64,000 nucleotides of DNA from Clostridiales bacterium (lineage in GTDB: Bacteria > Bacillota > Clostridia > Christensenellales > Aristaeellaceae). Position 1 is the first letter of the stretch, and each line of letters begins with the position of its first letter. The stretch lies in the NCBI GenBank assembly GCA_024684375.1, contig JAIKWZ010000019.1:164356-228355 (forward strand), read 5' to 3'. The position numbers were made by a program, and so were the translations under genes. The notes under the pieces were generated by a model. The model saw only the letters and a program-made list of their open reading frames with translations. It ran no database searches and was not told where the DNA came from. Below are positions 52,359 through 61,570 of the stretch, one piece after another.

Positions 52359-53278
52359 ACACTGCGGCAAAAAAACGGCGTTTCCGCCTGAACTATGAGC
52401 AGAGGAACGCCCTGCGCGGCTATTCCTTCATACTCCCGTGGCTGATCGGCTTTCTGGTGTTCTACGTGGGGTGTCTGATACAGCTGGGACAATTCAGCCT
52501 GCTTGAGATCAAGATCGACGCCGGCACCGGCACGCGTCAGGACATTTTCGTGAAGTTCCAGAACTTCGTGGATGCGTTCACCTCACACGCAAGCTTCAAG
52601 CAGGTGCTCACATCGTCCGTGATGGACATGCTCATCGACCTGCCCATGATAATCTTCTTCAGCCTGTTCGTAGCGCTGCTGCTCAACCGCAAATTCAAGG
52701 GGCGGGCGCTGGTGCGCGCCATCTTCTTCCTGCCCATAATCCTGAGTTCCTCCGCCGTGGGCGACGCCATCAACCGCGCCACCGCGATGATGACTACGGG
52801 CGTAGCCTCCTCCACCGCCGAGATCGCCGAGACCGGCACCGTTTCCGTGTCCTACTACATACAGCTGTTCGGTGACCTGGCGCTGCCTCCCACCGTGCTT
52901 GAGTACGTGGTGGGCGCGGTCAACCGCATAGCCTCCATCATCAAAGGCTCCGGCGTGCAGATCATCCTGTTCATCGCGGCGCTGCAGTCGATACCCGGCT
53001 CGCTGTACGAGGTGGCAAAGATAGAGGGCGCGACCGGATACGAGACCCTGTGGAAGGTCACCATTCCCATGGTGATGCCCCACATCATCACCAACACGAT
53101 CTACACGGTGGTGGACAGGTTTACCACCAGCGATATCGTGGCTTTGGCCGCCGATACCTACCAGAAGTACAACTACGGGCTGTCCGCCGTATTCTCGCTT
53201 ACGTCCACAGTGATCACCTGCCTGATACTTGCCCTGATAGTGTACCTGCTCAACAAACGCGCGTTCTATTACAACTGA
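52355..53278 (+). CDS. Second carbohydrate ABC permease, MalF type
   Basis: 307 residues, GTG start overlapping the previous stop (GTGA) with GGAGG nearby. Six membrane helices and the EAA loop YEVAKIEGATGYETLWKVTIPMVMPH. It contains a longer periplasm-side-type loop around residues 145-190 (TGVASSTAEIAETGTVSVSYYIQLFG), which is unusual for the family and may contact a large binding protein. It pairs with the next gene. Confidence 0.9.
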   Translation: MNTAAKKRRFRLNYEQRNALRGYSFILPWLIGFLVFYVGCLIQLGQFSLLEIKIDAGTGTRQDIFVKFQNFVDAFTSHASFKQVLTSSVMDMLIDLPMIIFFSLFVALLLNRKFKGRALVRAIFFLPIILSSSAVGDAINRATAMMTTGVASSTAEIAETGTVSVSYYIQLFGDLALPPTVLEYVVGAVNRIASIIKGSGVQIILFIAALQSIPGSLYEVAKIEGATGYETLWKVTIPMVMPHIITNTIYTVVDRFTTSDIVALAADTYQKYNYGLSAVFSLTSTVITCLILALIVYLLNKRAFYYN

Positions 53279-53301
53279 TACAACTGAGGAGGCACGGCCA
53301 G

Positions 53302-54273
53302 ATGGTATATGTTCGCAAAAAAACCGAAGAATTGCGCAAAATACGCGCCTCGGCTCTGTATTTGGACAGGAAGAGCAAGGCTCTGAACACAGTGAAGGGG
53401 TTTCTGCTGGGCCTGTTCAGGGCAGCAGTGATCATAGGCATAAGCTATGTGATACTCGCCCCTGTGATAGGCATTGTCTCCAGCTCGTTTTTCTCCACCC
53501 AGGACTCGATCAACCCCATGGTGTTCACCATACCCATAAGCCCGACCATTGAAAGGTACACCATGGCGATAAAGTACATGGACTATCTGCCCATACTGGG
53601 CCGGACGCTGCTGTACACCGGCGGAGTCACGCTTTTGCAGCTGCTGATCTGCTCCATGGCGGGCTACGGTTTCGCCAGGTACAATTTCCCGCTCAAAAAG
53701 CTATGGTTCGGCTGCATAGTTGTCATGATCGTCGTGCCGCTCAACACCATCCAGTTCCCGCTGTACATGACGTTCAGGTACTTCGGTATAGGCAGCCATG
53801 TGACGAACCTGCACAAGACGGCGTGGCCCACGTTCATTCTCACCGCCTTCGGCTGCGGGCTGAAAAGCGGGCTGTACATTTACATTTTTACCCAGTTCTT
53901 CAGGGGCCTGCCAAAGGAGATCGAGGAGGCCGCGCTGGTGGACGGCGCCAATTCCTGGTACACCTACTTCAGGATAATGATGCCCAACGCCTCTCCCGCG
54001 ATCATCACCGTGGCAGTGTTTTCCATAGTCTGGCAATACAACGACGCCTTCTTCGCCAACACCTTCAACATGCCCGCCACGCTGCTGATCACCCGCAAAC
54101 TCGACTCGCTTGTAGACGTTATCGCGAACGCCGAAAGGATCAACAGCCTGCGCGAGCTTCAGCTCTACTTCGACGCGGGCGTGGTGCTGGTGCTGATCCC
54201 CGTGGTAGTGATCTACATAATCCTGCAGCGCCGCTTCATAGAAGGCGTGGAGCGCAGCGGCATAGTCGGCTAA
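53302..54273 (+). CDS. Second carbohydrate ABC permease, MalG type
   Basis: 323 residues from the ATG at 53302, preceded by GAGGAGG; the track start at 53050 lies inside the previous gene. Six membrane helices and the EAA loop KEIEEAALVDGANSWYTYFRIMMPNASP. It completes the second permease pair of the operon. As with the first pair, no ATPase gene is adjacent, so a shared MsmX-like ATPase encoded elsewhere is expected. Confidence 0.92.
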   Translation: MVYVRKKTEELRKIRASALYLDRKSKALNTVKGFLLGLFRAAVIIGISYVILAPVIGIVSSSFFSTQDSINPMVFTIPISPTIERYTMAIKYMDYLPILGRTLLYTGGVTLLQLLICSMAGYGFARYNFPLKKLWFGCIVVMIVVPLNTIQFPLYMTFRYFGIGSHVTNLHKTAWPTFILTAFGCGLKSGLYIYIFTQFFRGLPKEIEEAALVDGANSWYTYFRIMMPNASPAIITVAVFSIVWQYNDAFFANTFNMPATLLITRKLDSLVDVIANAERINSLRELQLYFDAGVVLVLIPVVVIYIILQRRFIEGVERSGIVG

Positions 54274-54338
54274 ACGCCGAAAAACCAAATCACGTTAATT
54301 GTGCCTTACTTCGGGCATAATAATAAAGGAGGTATATC

Positions 54339-56072
54339 ATGAAGAAATTCGTTTCCTGGTTGCTGATCGTCGTGATGGCGCTCGGCATGTGCTCGTTCGC
54401 GAGCGCTGAGGAAACTGCCGCCCCGGTCGACGTGATCGACTTTGAAGACGGCGCATTCGGTTTCCTGGGCCTGTACAAGGGCAAGGCGAACGCGGACGCC
54501 AGCACCATCGAGGTGGCTGAGTTCGCTGGTTCAAAAGCTCTTAAGGTCACCCTCTCCCCCGACGCCAAGGTGCCCTACATAGCCTTCAACATCGAAGGCC
54601 TGCTGGGTGAGCGTCTGGCGGACGTGGCGGCGGTCAGCGTAGACTTCGGCCTGGATCTGGGTTCCGATGGCAAGTTCCATGCAGTATCCGGCAAGTTCTA
54701 CGACTACACCGGCGAAGACAACAAAGAAGCCACCGCGGATTGGTCCGTGTATCTGCAGAAGAAGAACCCCCGCACCATAGTTCACAAGTTCGCGGGCGCT
54801 TTCCTGCCCGAAGCCGGCAACTTCTTCGCCATTTCACGCGAGGATCAGGCGGGCGGCGACCCCGTGGCCTTCTATCTGGACAACATCAAGTTCCTTGACA
54901 AGGACGGCAACGCCATCGCTCTGGATCTCACCGCCGAGTACGTAGCTCCCGATTCCGGCAGAGACCTCAGCAATCTGGTGGCGCTCACCAATGTTGTTGA
55001 ATTCCCGAACTTCAAGACCTCCGCAGGCGCTTGGGCGCAGAGCGGCTTTGAGATGCCTCAGGAATTCATCGACGCCCTGGTGCCCGGCAGCGTGATCGAA
55101 GTTGACTACGAAAGCGCCGACGGCTCCATGTGGATCGTGTTCCCCTGGGCGGCCGCGGGCTGGATGCGCGTGGGCGGCTGCGGCAACGGCGTTGACGCCC
55201 GCAACAACAGCCACACCATCGCTCAGATCCCCTACGAGATGATAGAGCAGTTCTGCGGTGAGGACAAGAGCACCTGGAACGTGAAACTGGAATGCGAAGC
55301 CGGCAGCGAATGGACCGTGTTCGGCGTGCGCGTAGGTCAGAGAGCCAATCAGATAGTGCTGAAGAACGCTGTGGAACTTCCCGGCTTTGCCGTTTCCGGC
55401 GCCGCCTGGGCACAGACCGGCATCGAGATGACTCAGGAGTTCATCGACGCGCTGGTACCCGGCAGCGTGATCGAAGTAGCCTTTGAGTCCGAAGACAACA
55501 ATATCTGGCTGGTATTCCCCTGGGCCGCCGCCGGCTGGAGCCGCGTCGCTCAGAACGAAGCCCTTATCATCGGCGACAAGGCCTATATCACCTATGAGCA
55601 GATCGAGGCGGTATGCGGCGAAGACAAGGCGACCTGGAATGTGATGCTGCAGGCAGAAGGTTCCAGCCCCTGGACCGTGTACAGTGTCCGCGTAGGCCAG
55701 AAAGCCGAGCTTTACGGTCTGACCAACCTGATCGAGTTCCCCGGCTTCGCCACTTCCGCGGGCGCATGGGCTCAGAGCGGCTTCGAGATGCCTCAGGACT
55801 TCATCGATGCCCTGGTGCCCGGCAGCGTGATAACCGTTTCCTATGAGTGCGAAGGCGGCGACGTATGGATCGTGCTGCCCTGGGCGGCCGCCGGCTGGAG
55901 CCGCGTAGGCAACGACGGCAAAGCCGCCAGCGACGGAAAGATCGCCCAGATCACCTACGAGCAGATCGTTGAAGTATGCGGCGAGGACAAGGCGACCTGG
56001 AACGTCAAGCTCGAGTGCGAAGGTTCCCAGCCCTGGACCGTGTTCAGCGTAGCCGTAGGCACGGCCATGTAA
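54339..56072 (+). CDS. Secreted CBM-like protein with three tandem repeats
   Basis: 577 residues with a signal peptide ending in SFASAEE. Residues about 30-200 form a jelly-roll-like domain (VIDFEDGAFGFLGLYKGKAN ... PVAFYLDNIKFLDKDG). Three close repeats of about 115-120 residues follow, sharing FxTSAGAWAQSGFEMPQEF, DALVPGSVIEV, FPWAAAGWxRV and CGEDKxTWNVKLE. Their bases run about 54977-55349, 55350-55706 and 55707-56069. Conserved Trp residues suggest carbohydrate binding. There is no catalytic motif and no anchor. It may act as a shed or wall-bound glycan collector for the second transporter. Confidence 0.75.
   Translation: MKKFVSWLLIVVMALGMCSFASAEETAAPVDVIDFEDGAFGFLGLYKGKANADASTIEVAEFAGSKALKVTLSPDAKVPYIAFNIEGLLGERLADVAAVSVDFGLDLGSDGKFHAVSGKFYDYTGEDNKEATADWSVYLQKKNPRTIVHKFAGAFLPEAGNFFAISREDQAGGDPVAFYLDNIKFLDKDGNAIALDLTAEYVAPDSGRDLSNLVALTNVVEFPNFKTSAGAWAQSGFEMPQEFIDALVPGSVIEVDYESADGSMWIVFPWAAAGWMRVGGCGNGVDARNNSHTIAQIPYEMIEQFCGEDKSTWNVKLECEAGSEWTVFGVRVGQRANQIVLKNAVELPGFAVSGAAWAQTGIEMTQEFIDALVPGSVIEVAFESEDNNIWLVFPWAAAGWSRVAQNEALIIGDKAYITYEQIEAVCGEDKATWNVMLQAEGSSPWTVYSVRVGQKAELYGLTNLIEFPGFATSAGAWAQSGFEMPQDFIDALVPGSVITVSYECEGGDVWIVLPWAAAGWSRVGNDGKAASDGKIAQITYEQIVEVCGEDKATWNVKLECEGSQPWTVFSVAVGTAM
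54977..56069 (+). repeat. Three tandem in-gene repeats of about 360-370 bases
   Basis: The DNA itself is repeated: GACGCCCTGGTGCCCGGCAG-like segments occur once per unit with few changes. The units are in frame and equal in length within a few codons, which indicates recent duplication within the gene. Confidence 0.8.
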
Positions 56073-56123
56073 GCTCGAAAAGCTCTGCATTATCACAAAA
56101 CAGCAATAGGAGGATCTGAATTT

Positions 56124-57479
56124 ATGAAGCGTTTATTGGCCCTGATTCTGGTGGCGCTGATGGTTGTTTCCATGCTGTCCGCGTTTGCCGACGAAGAGCC
56201 CCGCGACATCACGCTTGCCGTGTGGTGGGATATGTATTATGATTCCGACGACGAGAGTTGGGAAGCCGACCCCAGCGCCACCGGCAAAGAGACCGATATA
56301 ATGAGATTCGATAACGTAAAGACCATCGAGGACACTTACAACGTGACCTTCGAGTTTGTCAACCCCACTTACGCGGGCACCATCGATTCCCTGAACAACT
56401 CCATACTGGCCGGCGAGCCCGACTTCGACATCTATACAGTGGAGCTGGGCTGGGGCGTTCCCGCCGTTATGAACGGCCTGGCCTGCGACCTGAGGGACGT
56501 ACTGGATCCCGACGATCCGATGCTGAGCCATGAAGATCCCATCCTGAACTACGTTGACCTGAGCAACGGCGCCGTGTCTCTGCTCTACGCTCAGGGCGCA
56601 GCTAACCAGGTGGACCACGTGTACAACCTGGCCTTCAACCTCCAGATGATCCAGGAAGCCAACCTTGAGGATCCCCGCGACCTCGTGGCGCGCGGCGAAT
56701 GGACCTGGGACAAGTTCCGCGAATACTGCTTCGCGCTGACCAAGGACATCGACGGCGACGGCGTGACCGACGTGTACGGCTACGGCGGATGGCTGGGCGA
56801 TTTCCTGCCCTACTGGTTCATGTCCAACGGCACTTACGTGGCGGCTACCGCTACAGAGAACCTCTCTTCTCCCGAAGTCGGCGAGACCCTTAAGTTCCTC
56901 CAGGATCTGTACATCACCGACAAGGTAGCCTACCCCATCCCCGAGGAGAGCGGCTGGGACATCTGCCGCTGGCTGTACAGGGACAAGAAGGTCGCCTTCT
57001 GCACCACCACTACCTGGATACTCGACAACTATAAGGATTACACTACAGCCGATCCCAACCTGGACTTCGACATGGTGTTCATCCCCTACCCCATCGGCCC
57101 CAGCGGCAACGCGGAGACCAACTCCACCCAGCTGGCCAACTCCAACTACTGGCTGATCCCCTCCAACGTGGAAGATCCCAAGCTGGTGTACAACGTGCTG
57201 CGCCAGTACGTGAACTGGTTCCAGGGCGACACCGAGCTGCGCGACGATCCGCTGGAGCTTGAGTGGCACTATGTGTCCACCAGCAACAAGTTCGAGCTCC
57301 AGGAGGAGAACTTTGAGGTCATGATGGAGTACGGTTCCCGTACCATGGTCGACTTCCTGAACATATTCATCAACGATATCCCGTTCCGTCAGTTCCTGGA
57401 CGGCGAATATACTCCCGCCCAGCTGCAGGAACAGTACAAGCAGGTCGTGCAGAACGCCCTGGATGATCTGTTCGGCTGA
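56124..57479 (+). CDS. Extracellular solute-binding protein (family 1)
   Basis: 451 residues. The signal peptide ends in MLSAFADEEP, a signal peptidase I site with no lipobox Cys. The body has the expected pattern: ITLAVWWDMYYDSDDESW, NSILAGEPDFDIYTVELGWG, WTWDKFREYCFALTKDIDGDG, TTTWILDNYKDY. It should bind an oligosaccharide for the second permease pair upstream. Lack of a lipid anchor is odd in a Gram-positive; it may be held by the permease, the wall or another protein. Strong terminator follows. Confidence 0.9.
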   Translation: MKRLLALILVALMVVSMLSAFADEEPRDITLAVWWDMYYDSDDESWEADPSATGKETDIMRFDNVKTIEDTYNVTFEFVNPTYAGTIDSLNNSILAGEPDFDIYTVELGWGVPAVMNGLACDLRDVLDPDDPMLSHEDPILNYVDLSNGAVSLLYAQGAANQVDHVYNLAFNLQMIQEANLEDPRDLVARGEWTWDKFREYCFALTKDIDGDGVTDVYGYGGWLGDFLPYWFMSNGTYVAATATENLSSPEVGETLKFLQDLYITDKVAYPIPEESGWDICRWLYRDKKVAFCTTTTWILDNYKDYTTADPNLDFDMVFIPYPIGPSGNAETNSTQLANSNYWLIPSNVEDPKLVYNVLRQYVNWFQGDTELRDDPLELEWHYVSTSNKFELQEENFEVMMEYGSRTMVDFLNIFINDIPFRQFLDGEYTPAQLQEQYKQVVQNALDDLFG

Positions 57480-57503
57480 TAGACTTTCGCGGCTTAAACA
57501 AGC

Positions 57504-57544
57504 CCGGGGCGCGCTCTTAAGAGCGCGCCCCGGTTTTTTTGTTT
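57504..57544 (+). terminator. Strong terminator of the uptake operon
   Basis: A perfect palindrome CCGGGGCGCGCTCTT/AAGAGCGCGCCCCGG is followed by TTTTTTTGTTT. Confidence 0.92.
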
Positions 57545-57564
57545 GTCCGGACGGTCTCCTGCCG

Positions 57565-59130
57565 CTACTTTACCGAGTCAGGGTCAAGCACTGCCCAGAA
57601 GGCGGGCTTCGGGTAGCCTTTGGCGCTGAACAAAAGCGGATATTCGCTCCTTCTCCAGCTGTTTGAGTCCGTGATCCCCCACACCTGCACCGCTTCAAGC
57701 GAATCCGAATAGCTGAGCAGCAGCTTGATTATCCTGGCATACGCAAGCGCCTGCGCCTCGAACTCGCTTTGGGTGTTCTTCGTAACGCCTATGTCCAGCT
57801 CGCTCACGCGTATCCTGAGCCCCAGGGCTGTGATCTTCTTTAGCGCGTTGTTTATCTGGAGCAGCGAGGGGTAGGACGTCTTATAGTGCATCTGGAAGCC
57901 GTAGCCGTCTATCGTTCCGTCGGGCATGACCTCTTCCAGCAGGCGGATTATCCCCCTGAGCTTAATCGTTTCGGGCGTATTGTAGTCGTTGTAATACAGT
58001 TTGACGCCTTCAGGCGCGTATTTGCGTGCGATCCTGAACGCCTGGTTCACGAAGTCGTCGCCCACGACTTTTTTCCAGTCGGAGTCCCTGAGCCAGCCCG
58101 TGCCGTCGTCTATCGCTTCGTTCACCACGTCCCAGGACACCACCACGCCCGGATAGTCCCGCTCTATCCCTTCCATAACGAGGCGTATGTAGTTGTCCAG
58201 CCTTGCCAGCATGACTTCGCGGCTCACATAAGGCCTGTTCACGTCGTAGCCCTCATGAAAAAACGCCTTGGGCGTCTGGCTGTGCCATACAAGCACGTGC
58301 CCGTGCACCTTGATGCCGTTCTTTGAAGCGAAGGTGAGCAGCGGCTTGGCGGCGGTCAGTCTGACAGCGACGGCGGTCTCGTCTTCCGCGGCCAGCTTCT
58401 TTGAAGCCTCAACATCCAGCACGCTGTCCGGCTTTAGCTCGTTTTCCGGAGTCAGTATCGAGCACTGCTGCGCCAGCAGATTCCTGAGTGTAAAATTATT
58501 GAGCTCACGGGGGCCTGCCGCCATGCCGAAGTCAAACACGCCGGCGTACGCCTCTTTTATCGAGGGCACGTCTTTTACTTCCTCTATCACCATGGGAGGC
58601 TCGGTGGGCTGCGGCGTAGGCGCGCCCAAAGGCGCCGTCAAGCGGAAATCTCTCATTTCGAAAGACAGCTGCGGAGAGCCTGTGGTCTCCACGTACAGCA
58701 CATAGGAATCATATTTCCCTGCCTTCCAGCTGCCCTCTATCTTTGTCCATTCGCCCTTTTTCGCAGTGCCCCGGGCGAGATTCTCGTAGCTTTCCACGCC
58801 GTTTAGCGAGTGGGCGACTGAGATCATGAACACGGCCGCATCGGCATCATCCTGTAGTATCTCCGCGCTGAGTGTATACTCGACGCCCGCCGCGAGCTCG
58901 AAATTGCGCCCGGGCGAATGCCAGTCCGATTCCCTTCCCGTGACCTTCAGCGTAGCCTGAGTAGTCCTGTACACCTGCTGCGCGCCTCGGGCATACCAGC
59001 CGTCCATGCCCGCGATAAACGATGACGAATACACCGTGTTTCCTCCTTCCGCCGCGGCATTGACTCCGCAGCACGCAATTGCCAGCGCCAGCAGCGCACA
59101 AAGCGCGCACGTGCGCATTCCTGTTTTCAT
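57565..59130 (-). CDS. Secreted GH10 endo-xylanase with N-terminal CBM22-like domain
   Basis: 521 residues. A signal peptide (CALLALAIACCGVNAAAEG) is followed by a CBM22-like module (about 30-165: DGWYARGAQQVYRTTQATLKV, GVEYTLSAEI, FEMRDFRL), a Pro/Thr linker, and a GH10 domain. Catalytic motifs are KVHGHVLVWHSQTP, the acid/base Glu in VVSWDVVNEAIDD (about residue 333) and the nucleophile Glu in IRVSELDIGV (about 444). It cuts beta-1,4-xylan outside the cell. The start follows AAAGGAGGGG; the Cys pair in the signal region could also be a lipobox (IACC). Confidence 0.93.
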   Translation of the reverse strand: MKTGMRTCALCALLALAIACCGVNAAAEGGNTVYSSSFIAGMDGWYARGAQQVYRTTQATLKVTGRESDWHSPGRNFELAAGVEYTLSAEILQDDADAAVFMISVAHSLNGVESYENLARGTAKKGEWTKIEGSWKAGKYDSYVLYVETTGSPQLSFEMRDFRLTAPLGAPTPQPTEPPMVIEEVKDVPSIKEAYAGVFDFGMAAGPRELNNFTLRNLLAQQCSILTPENELKPDSVLDVEASKKLAAEDETAVAVRLTAAKPLLTFASKNGIKVHGHVLVWHSQTPKAFFHEGYDVNRPYVSREVMLARLDNYIRLVMEGIERDYPGVVVSWDVVNEAIDDGTGWLRDSDWKKVVGDDFVNQAFRIARKYAPEGVKLYYNDYNTPETIKLRGIIRLLEEVMPDGTIDGYGFQMHYKTSYPSLLQINNALKKITALGLRIRVSELDIGVTKNTQSEFEAQALAYARIIKLLLSYSDSLEAVQVWGITDSNSWRRSEYPLLFSAKGYPKPAFWAVLDPDSVK

Positions 59131-59159
59131 GTATATGCCCCTCCTTTGTTTTCGGCCAT

Positions 59160-59188
59160 ATTATAGCGCGTTTCGCGGCCCGTGTCTA
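59160..59188 (-). promoter_or_regulatory. Promoter of the GH10 xylanase gene
   Basis: TAGACA, 17 bases, TATAAT on the minus strand, about 30 bases before the ATG. Confidence 0.7.
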
Positions 59189-59238
59189 TTGCCTGTATTT
59201 CAAAGCCATATTTCAAAACCGGCTTTTTACACTGTTTA

Positions 59239-59268
59239 TTGCGCAGGTTTATGCCGCTGTGATATAAT
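59239..59268 (+). promoter_or_regulatory. Promoter of the flavin reductase operon
   Basis: TTGCGC, 18 bases, TATAAT with TGA directly before it (extended -10), 50 bases before the ATG. Confidence 0.6.
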
Positions 59269-59317
59269 CTGAGCGCAATAGATTATCCGGCGCGGCTTCC
59301 GCCTCAAGGAGAACACT

Positions 59318-59863
59318 ATGATAGAGAAGATCAATGTTTTTGACTATTCCGAACACATAATGAAGGCTCTGAGCAAGGGCATCCTCCTCAACACCAACGG
59401 TGAGAAGTTCAACTCCATGGTCATTGGCTGGGGGCACCTGGGCGTGATATGGGGCCAGCCCACATTCGCGGTATATGTGCGCGAACACCGCTACACCAAG
59501 CCCCAGCTTGACAAGACCCGTGAATTCACTGTAAGCATACCCCTTGGCGATCCTGACGCCCAGATCAACCGCGTGTGCGGCCTTGAGTCCGGGCGCGATA
59601 TCGACAAGGCGGAAAAAGCGCGCCTGACTCTCGTGCCCGCCCGCACTGTAAACACCCCGGCGGTAAAACAGTATCCCCTAACGCTGGAGTGCCGCGTACT
59701 GTACTCACAGAAGCAGGATCTTGCGCTGCTGCCCGAGGATATACGCCGCAGGGCGTACCCTTCCGACGTTAACTGGGATGCGCCCCTGGCTAATCAGGAC
59801 GCGCACACGTCCTATATCGGGCAGATCGTGGACGCATACATAATCAGGGACGACGAAGCGTGA
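59318..59863 (+). CDS. Flavin reductase-like FMN-binding protein
   Basis: 181 residues with the flavoredoxin/flavin reductase-like pattern: KGILLNTNGEKFNSMVIGWGHLG, FAVYVREHRYT, and REFTVSIPLGDPDAQINRVCGLESGRDIDK. Such proteins bind FMN and pass electrons from NAD(P)H or another donor. The partner is unknown. It starts an operon with a YczE-like membrane protein and a sugar-dehydrogenase-type oxidoreductase; the next gene overlaps its stop by four bases. Confidence 0.85.
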   Translation: MIEKINVFDYSEHIMKALSKGILLNTNGEKFNSMVIGWGHLGVIWGQPTFAVYVREHRYTKPQLDKTREFTVSIPLGDPDAQINRVCGLESGRDIDKAEKARLTLVPARTVNTPAVKQYPLTLECRVLYSQKQDLALLPEDIRRRAYPSDVNWDAPLANQDAHTSYIGQIVDAYIIRDDEA

Positions 59864-60579
59864 GGAACGTAAGCAGACCCCGTCTGGCAGAGCTGGAGCT
59901 CAACCGTACCCCCGGCGCTATAATGATCAACATGCTCATCGCGGCGGTCAGCCTGTTCGTGAACGGGTTTGGGGTATACCTGACCATACAGGCGGATATC
60001 GGCGCCGCGCCCTGGGACATTCTGAATTTGGGCATCTCCAAATCGCTGGGCATACTGTACGGCACTGCATCCATAGCCGTGTCGCTCACGATACTTCTGA
60101 TCGACATATTGATGAGAGAGCCCATCGGACTCGCCATGTTCATAGACTCAGTGGTGGTAGGCAAGGCAGTCGATTTCTTTAACTGGATTAACGCTGTACC
60201 CAAATGCGCGTCCCTGCTCACGGGCATACCAGTTATGATAGTGGGGCTGTTCATCATCGCCTATACCCAGTTCACCTACATGAAGGCGGCGCTGGGCTGC
60301 GGCCCGAGGGACACGCTGCTGGTGGGAGCAGCCAAACGCCTGAAAAAGCTGCCAATAGGAGCGGTCAGCATCGGCATACTCTCACTTGCCACGCTGACAG
60401 GCTGGCTGCTGGGCGGGCCTGCGGGCGTAGGTACGCTGATCTGCGCGTTCGCTACAGGGCCGATAATGCAGTTTTCGTTCAAAACCGTGCATTTCGACGC
60501 CACCCGGATAAAGCACCAGCACCTGGGTGATTCCATCAGGGTCTTCCTGCGCAAAAGCCCTTATCAGAAAGGAGCATGA
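59860..60579 (+). CDS. YczE/YyaS/YitT-family membrane protein
   Basis: 239 residues, GTG start overlapping the previous stop. Five or more membrane helices, with LFVNGFGVYLTIQADIGAAPWDILNLGISKSLG and AALGCGPRDTLLVGAAKRLKKLPIG, both typical of the YczE-like family (GxxPWD and GPRD motifs). YczE of Bacillus affects secondary metabolite production, but the biochemical role is not known. Confidence 0.8.
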   Translation: MRNVSRPRLAELELNRTPGAIMINMLIAAVSLFVNGFGVYLTIQADIGAAPWDILNLGISKSLGILYGTASIAVSLTILLIDILMREPIGLAMFIDSVVVGKAVDFFNWINAVPKCASLLTGIPVMIVGLFIIAYTQFTYMKAALGCGPRDTLLVGAAKRLKKLPIGAVSIGILSLATLTGWLLGGPAGVGTLICAFATGPIMQFSFKTVHFDATRIKHQHLGDSIRVFLRKSPYQKGA

Positions 60580-60581
60580 CC

Positions 60582-61556
60582 ATGCCGATTTTCCGTTTCG
60601 CAATTATGGGTGCGGGCAAGATCGCCCGCAAGTTCTGCGACGCCGTCGCCCTGACCGAAGGCTGCTGCGTGTGCGCCGTGGCCAGCAAATCCATGGACAG
60701 AGCCAGGGCGCTCGCCTCGGAAAAAGGCATCCCCGCCGCCTACGACAGCTATGAGCAGATGCTTGAACAGGAAAAGCCCGACTGCGTGTACATTTCCGCT
60801 ACCTGCGACGCGCACTACGCTCTGTCCATGCTCTGCGCGGAGCATGGCGTTTCCGTGCTGTGCGAGAAGGCCATGTTTACCTGCCTCTCGGACGCCGAAC
60901 GTTTTTTCAGCTTTGCGGAGGAAAAGGGGATCTTCTCGATGGAAGCGCTCTGGAGCCGCTTTCTGCCCGCTGTCAGGACAGCGCGCAAATGGGTGTCCGA
61001 CGGTGAGATCGGCATTCCCGTCGCGGCGGAAATGGGTATAGGTTTCGCCGCTAAGAACGACCCTGATAACCGCTATTTCAGCCCCAGACTGGGCGGAGGC
61101 GCGGCTAACGACCTGACCGTGTACGGTATACAGCTGCTCACCTGGGTGCTTGACCGCCCAATCACCCGCGCTTCCGCGGAGGTCATACCTGCCTTTACGG
61201 GCGTGGACGCCACCTCGATGGTGCTTATGCTTCTGGGAGACGACGTGCCCGCGCTGGTAAGAAGCAGCCTTTTGGCAAACGTGGATCAACAGCTCGTCGT
61301 GTACGGCACCGACGGCAAGATTATGATCCCGCGCCCCCATTTCGGCGCCGAAGCGTTCCTGATAAAACCTGATGAAACGCACAACGTTCACTTCAGGGAC
61401 GAAACGACCGTAAACGGTTTCACCTATGAGATAGAAGAGACCATGCGCTGCGTAAACTCCGGCTTTACCGAGAGCCCGGTAGTGCCCCATTCCTCCACCC
61501 TCGCCTGTTGCAGGGTGTTTGACCTGATCTCTGCCCGCCTTAACAAAGGTCAATGA
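60582..61556 (+). CDS. Gfo/Idh/MocA-family oxidoreductase
   Basis: 324 residues from the ATG at 60582, seven bases after GGAG; the track ATG at 60576 is only one base from it. The N-terminal Rossmann loop is FAIMGAGKIARKFCDAV, and the family motif CEKxx reads SVLCEKAMFT. A C-terminal sheet region (GGGAANDLTVYGIQLLTWVL) follows. These enzymes oxidise or reduce sugars or sugar derivatives with NAD(P). Near a hemicellulose locus a pentose or hexose substrate is plausible. No terminator is seen directly after it. Confidence 0.88.
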   Translation: MPIFRFAIMGAGKIARKFCDAVALTEGCCVCAVASKSMDRARALASEKGIPAAYDSYEQMLEQEKPDCVYISATCDAHYALSMLCAEHGVSVLCEKAMFTCLSDAERFFSFAEEKGIFSMEALWSRFLPAVRTARKWVSDGEIGIPVAAEMGIGFAAKNDPDNRYFSPRLGGGAANDLTVYGIQLLTWVLDRPITRASAEVIPAFTGVDATSMVLMLLGDDVPALVRSSLLANVDQQLVVYGTDGKIMIPRPHFGAEAFLIKPDETHNVHFRDETTVNGFTYEIEETMRCVNSGFTESPVVPHSSTLACCRVFDLISARLNKGQ

Positions 61557-61570
61557 GGCAGCCATTGTAA

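Noticed and set aside
53050-53301. Upstream extension of the second MalG-type permease
   Set aside because: It runs through the preceding permease gene in another frame; GAGGAGG before 53302 fixes the start.
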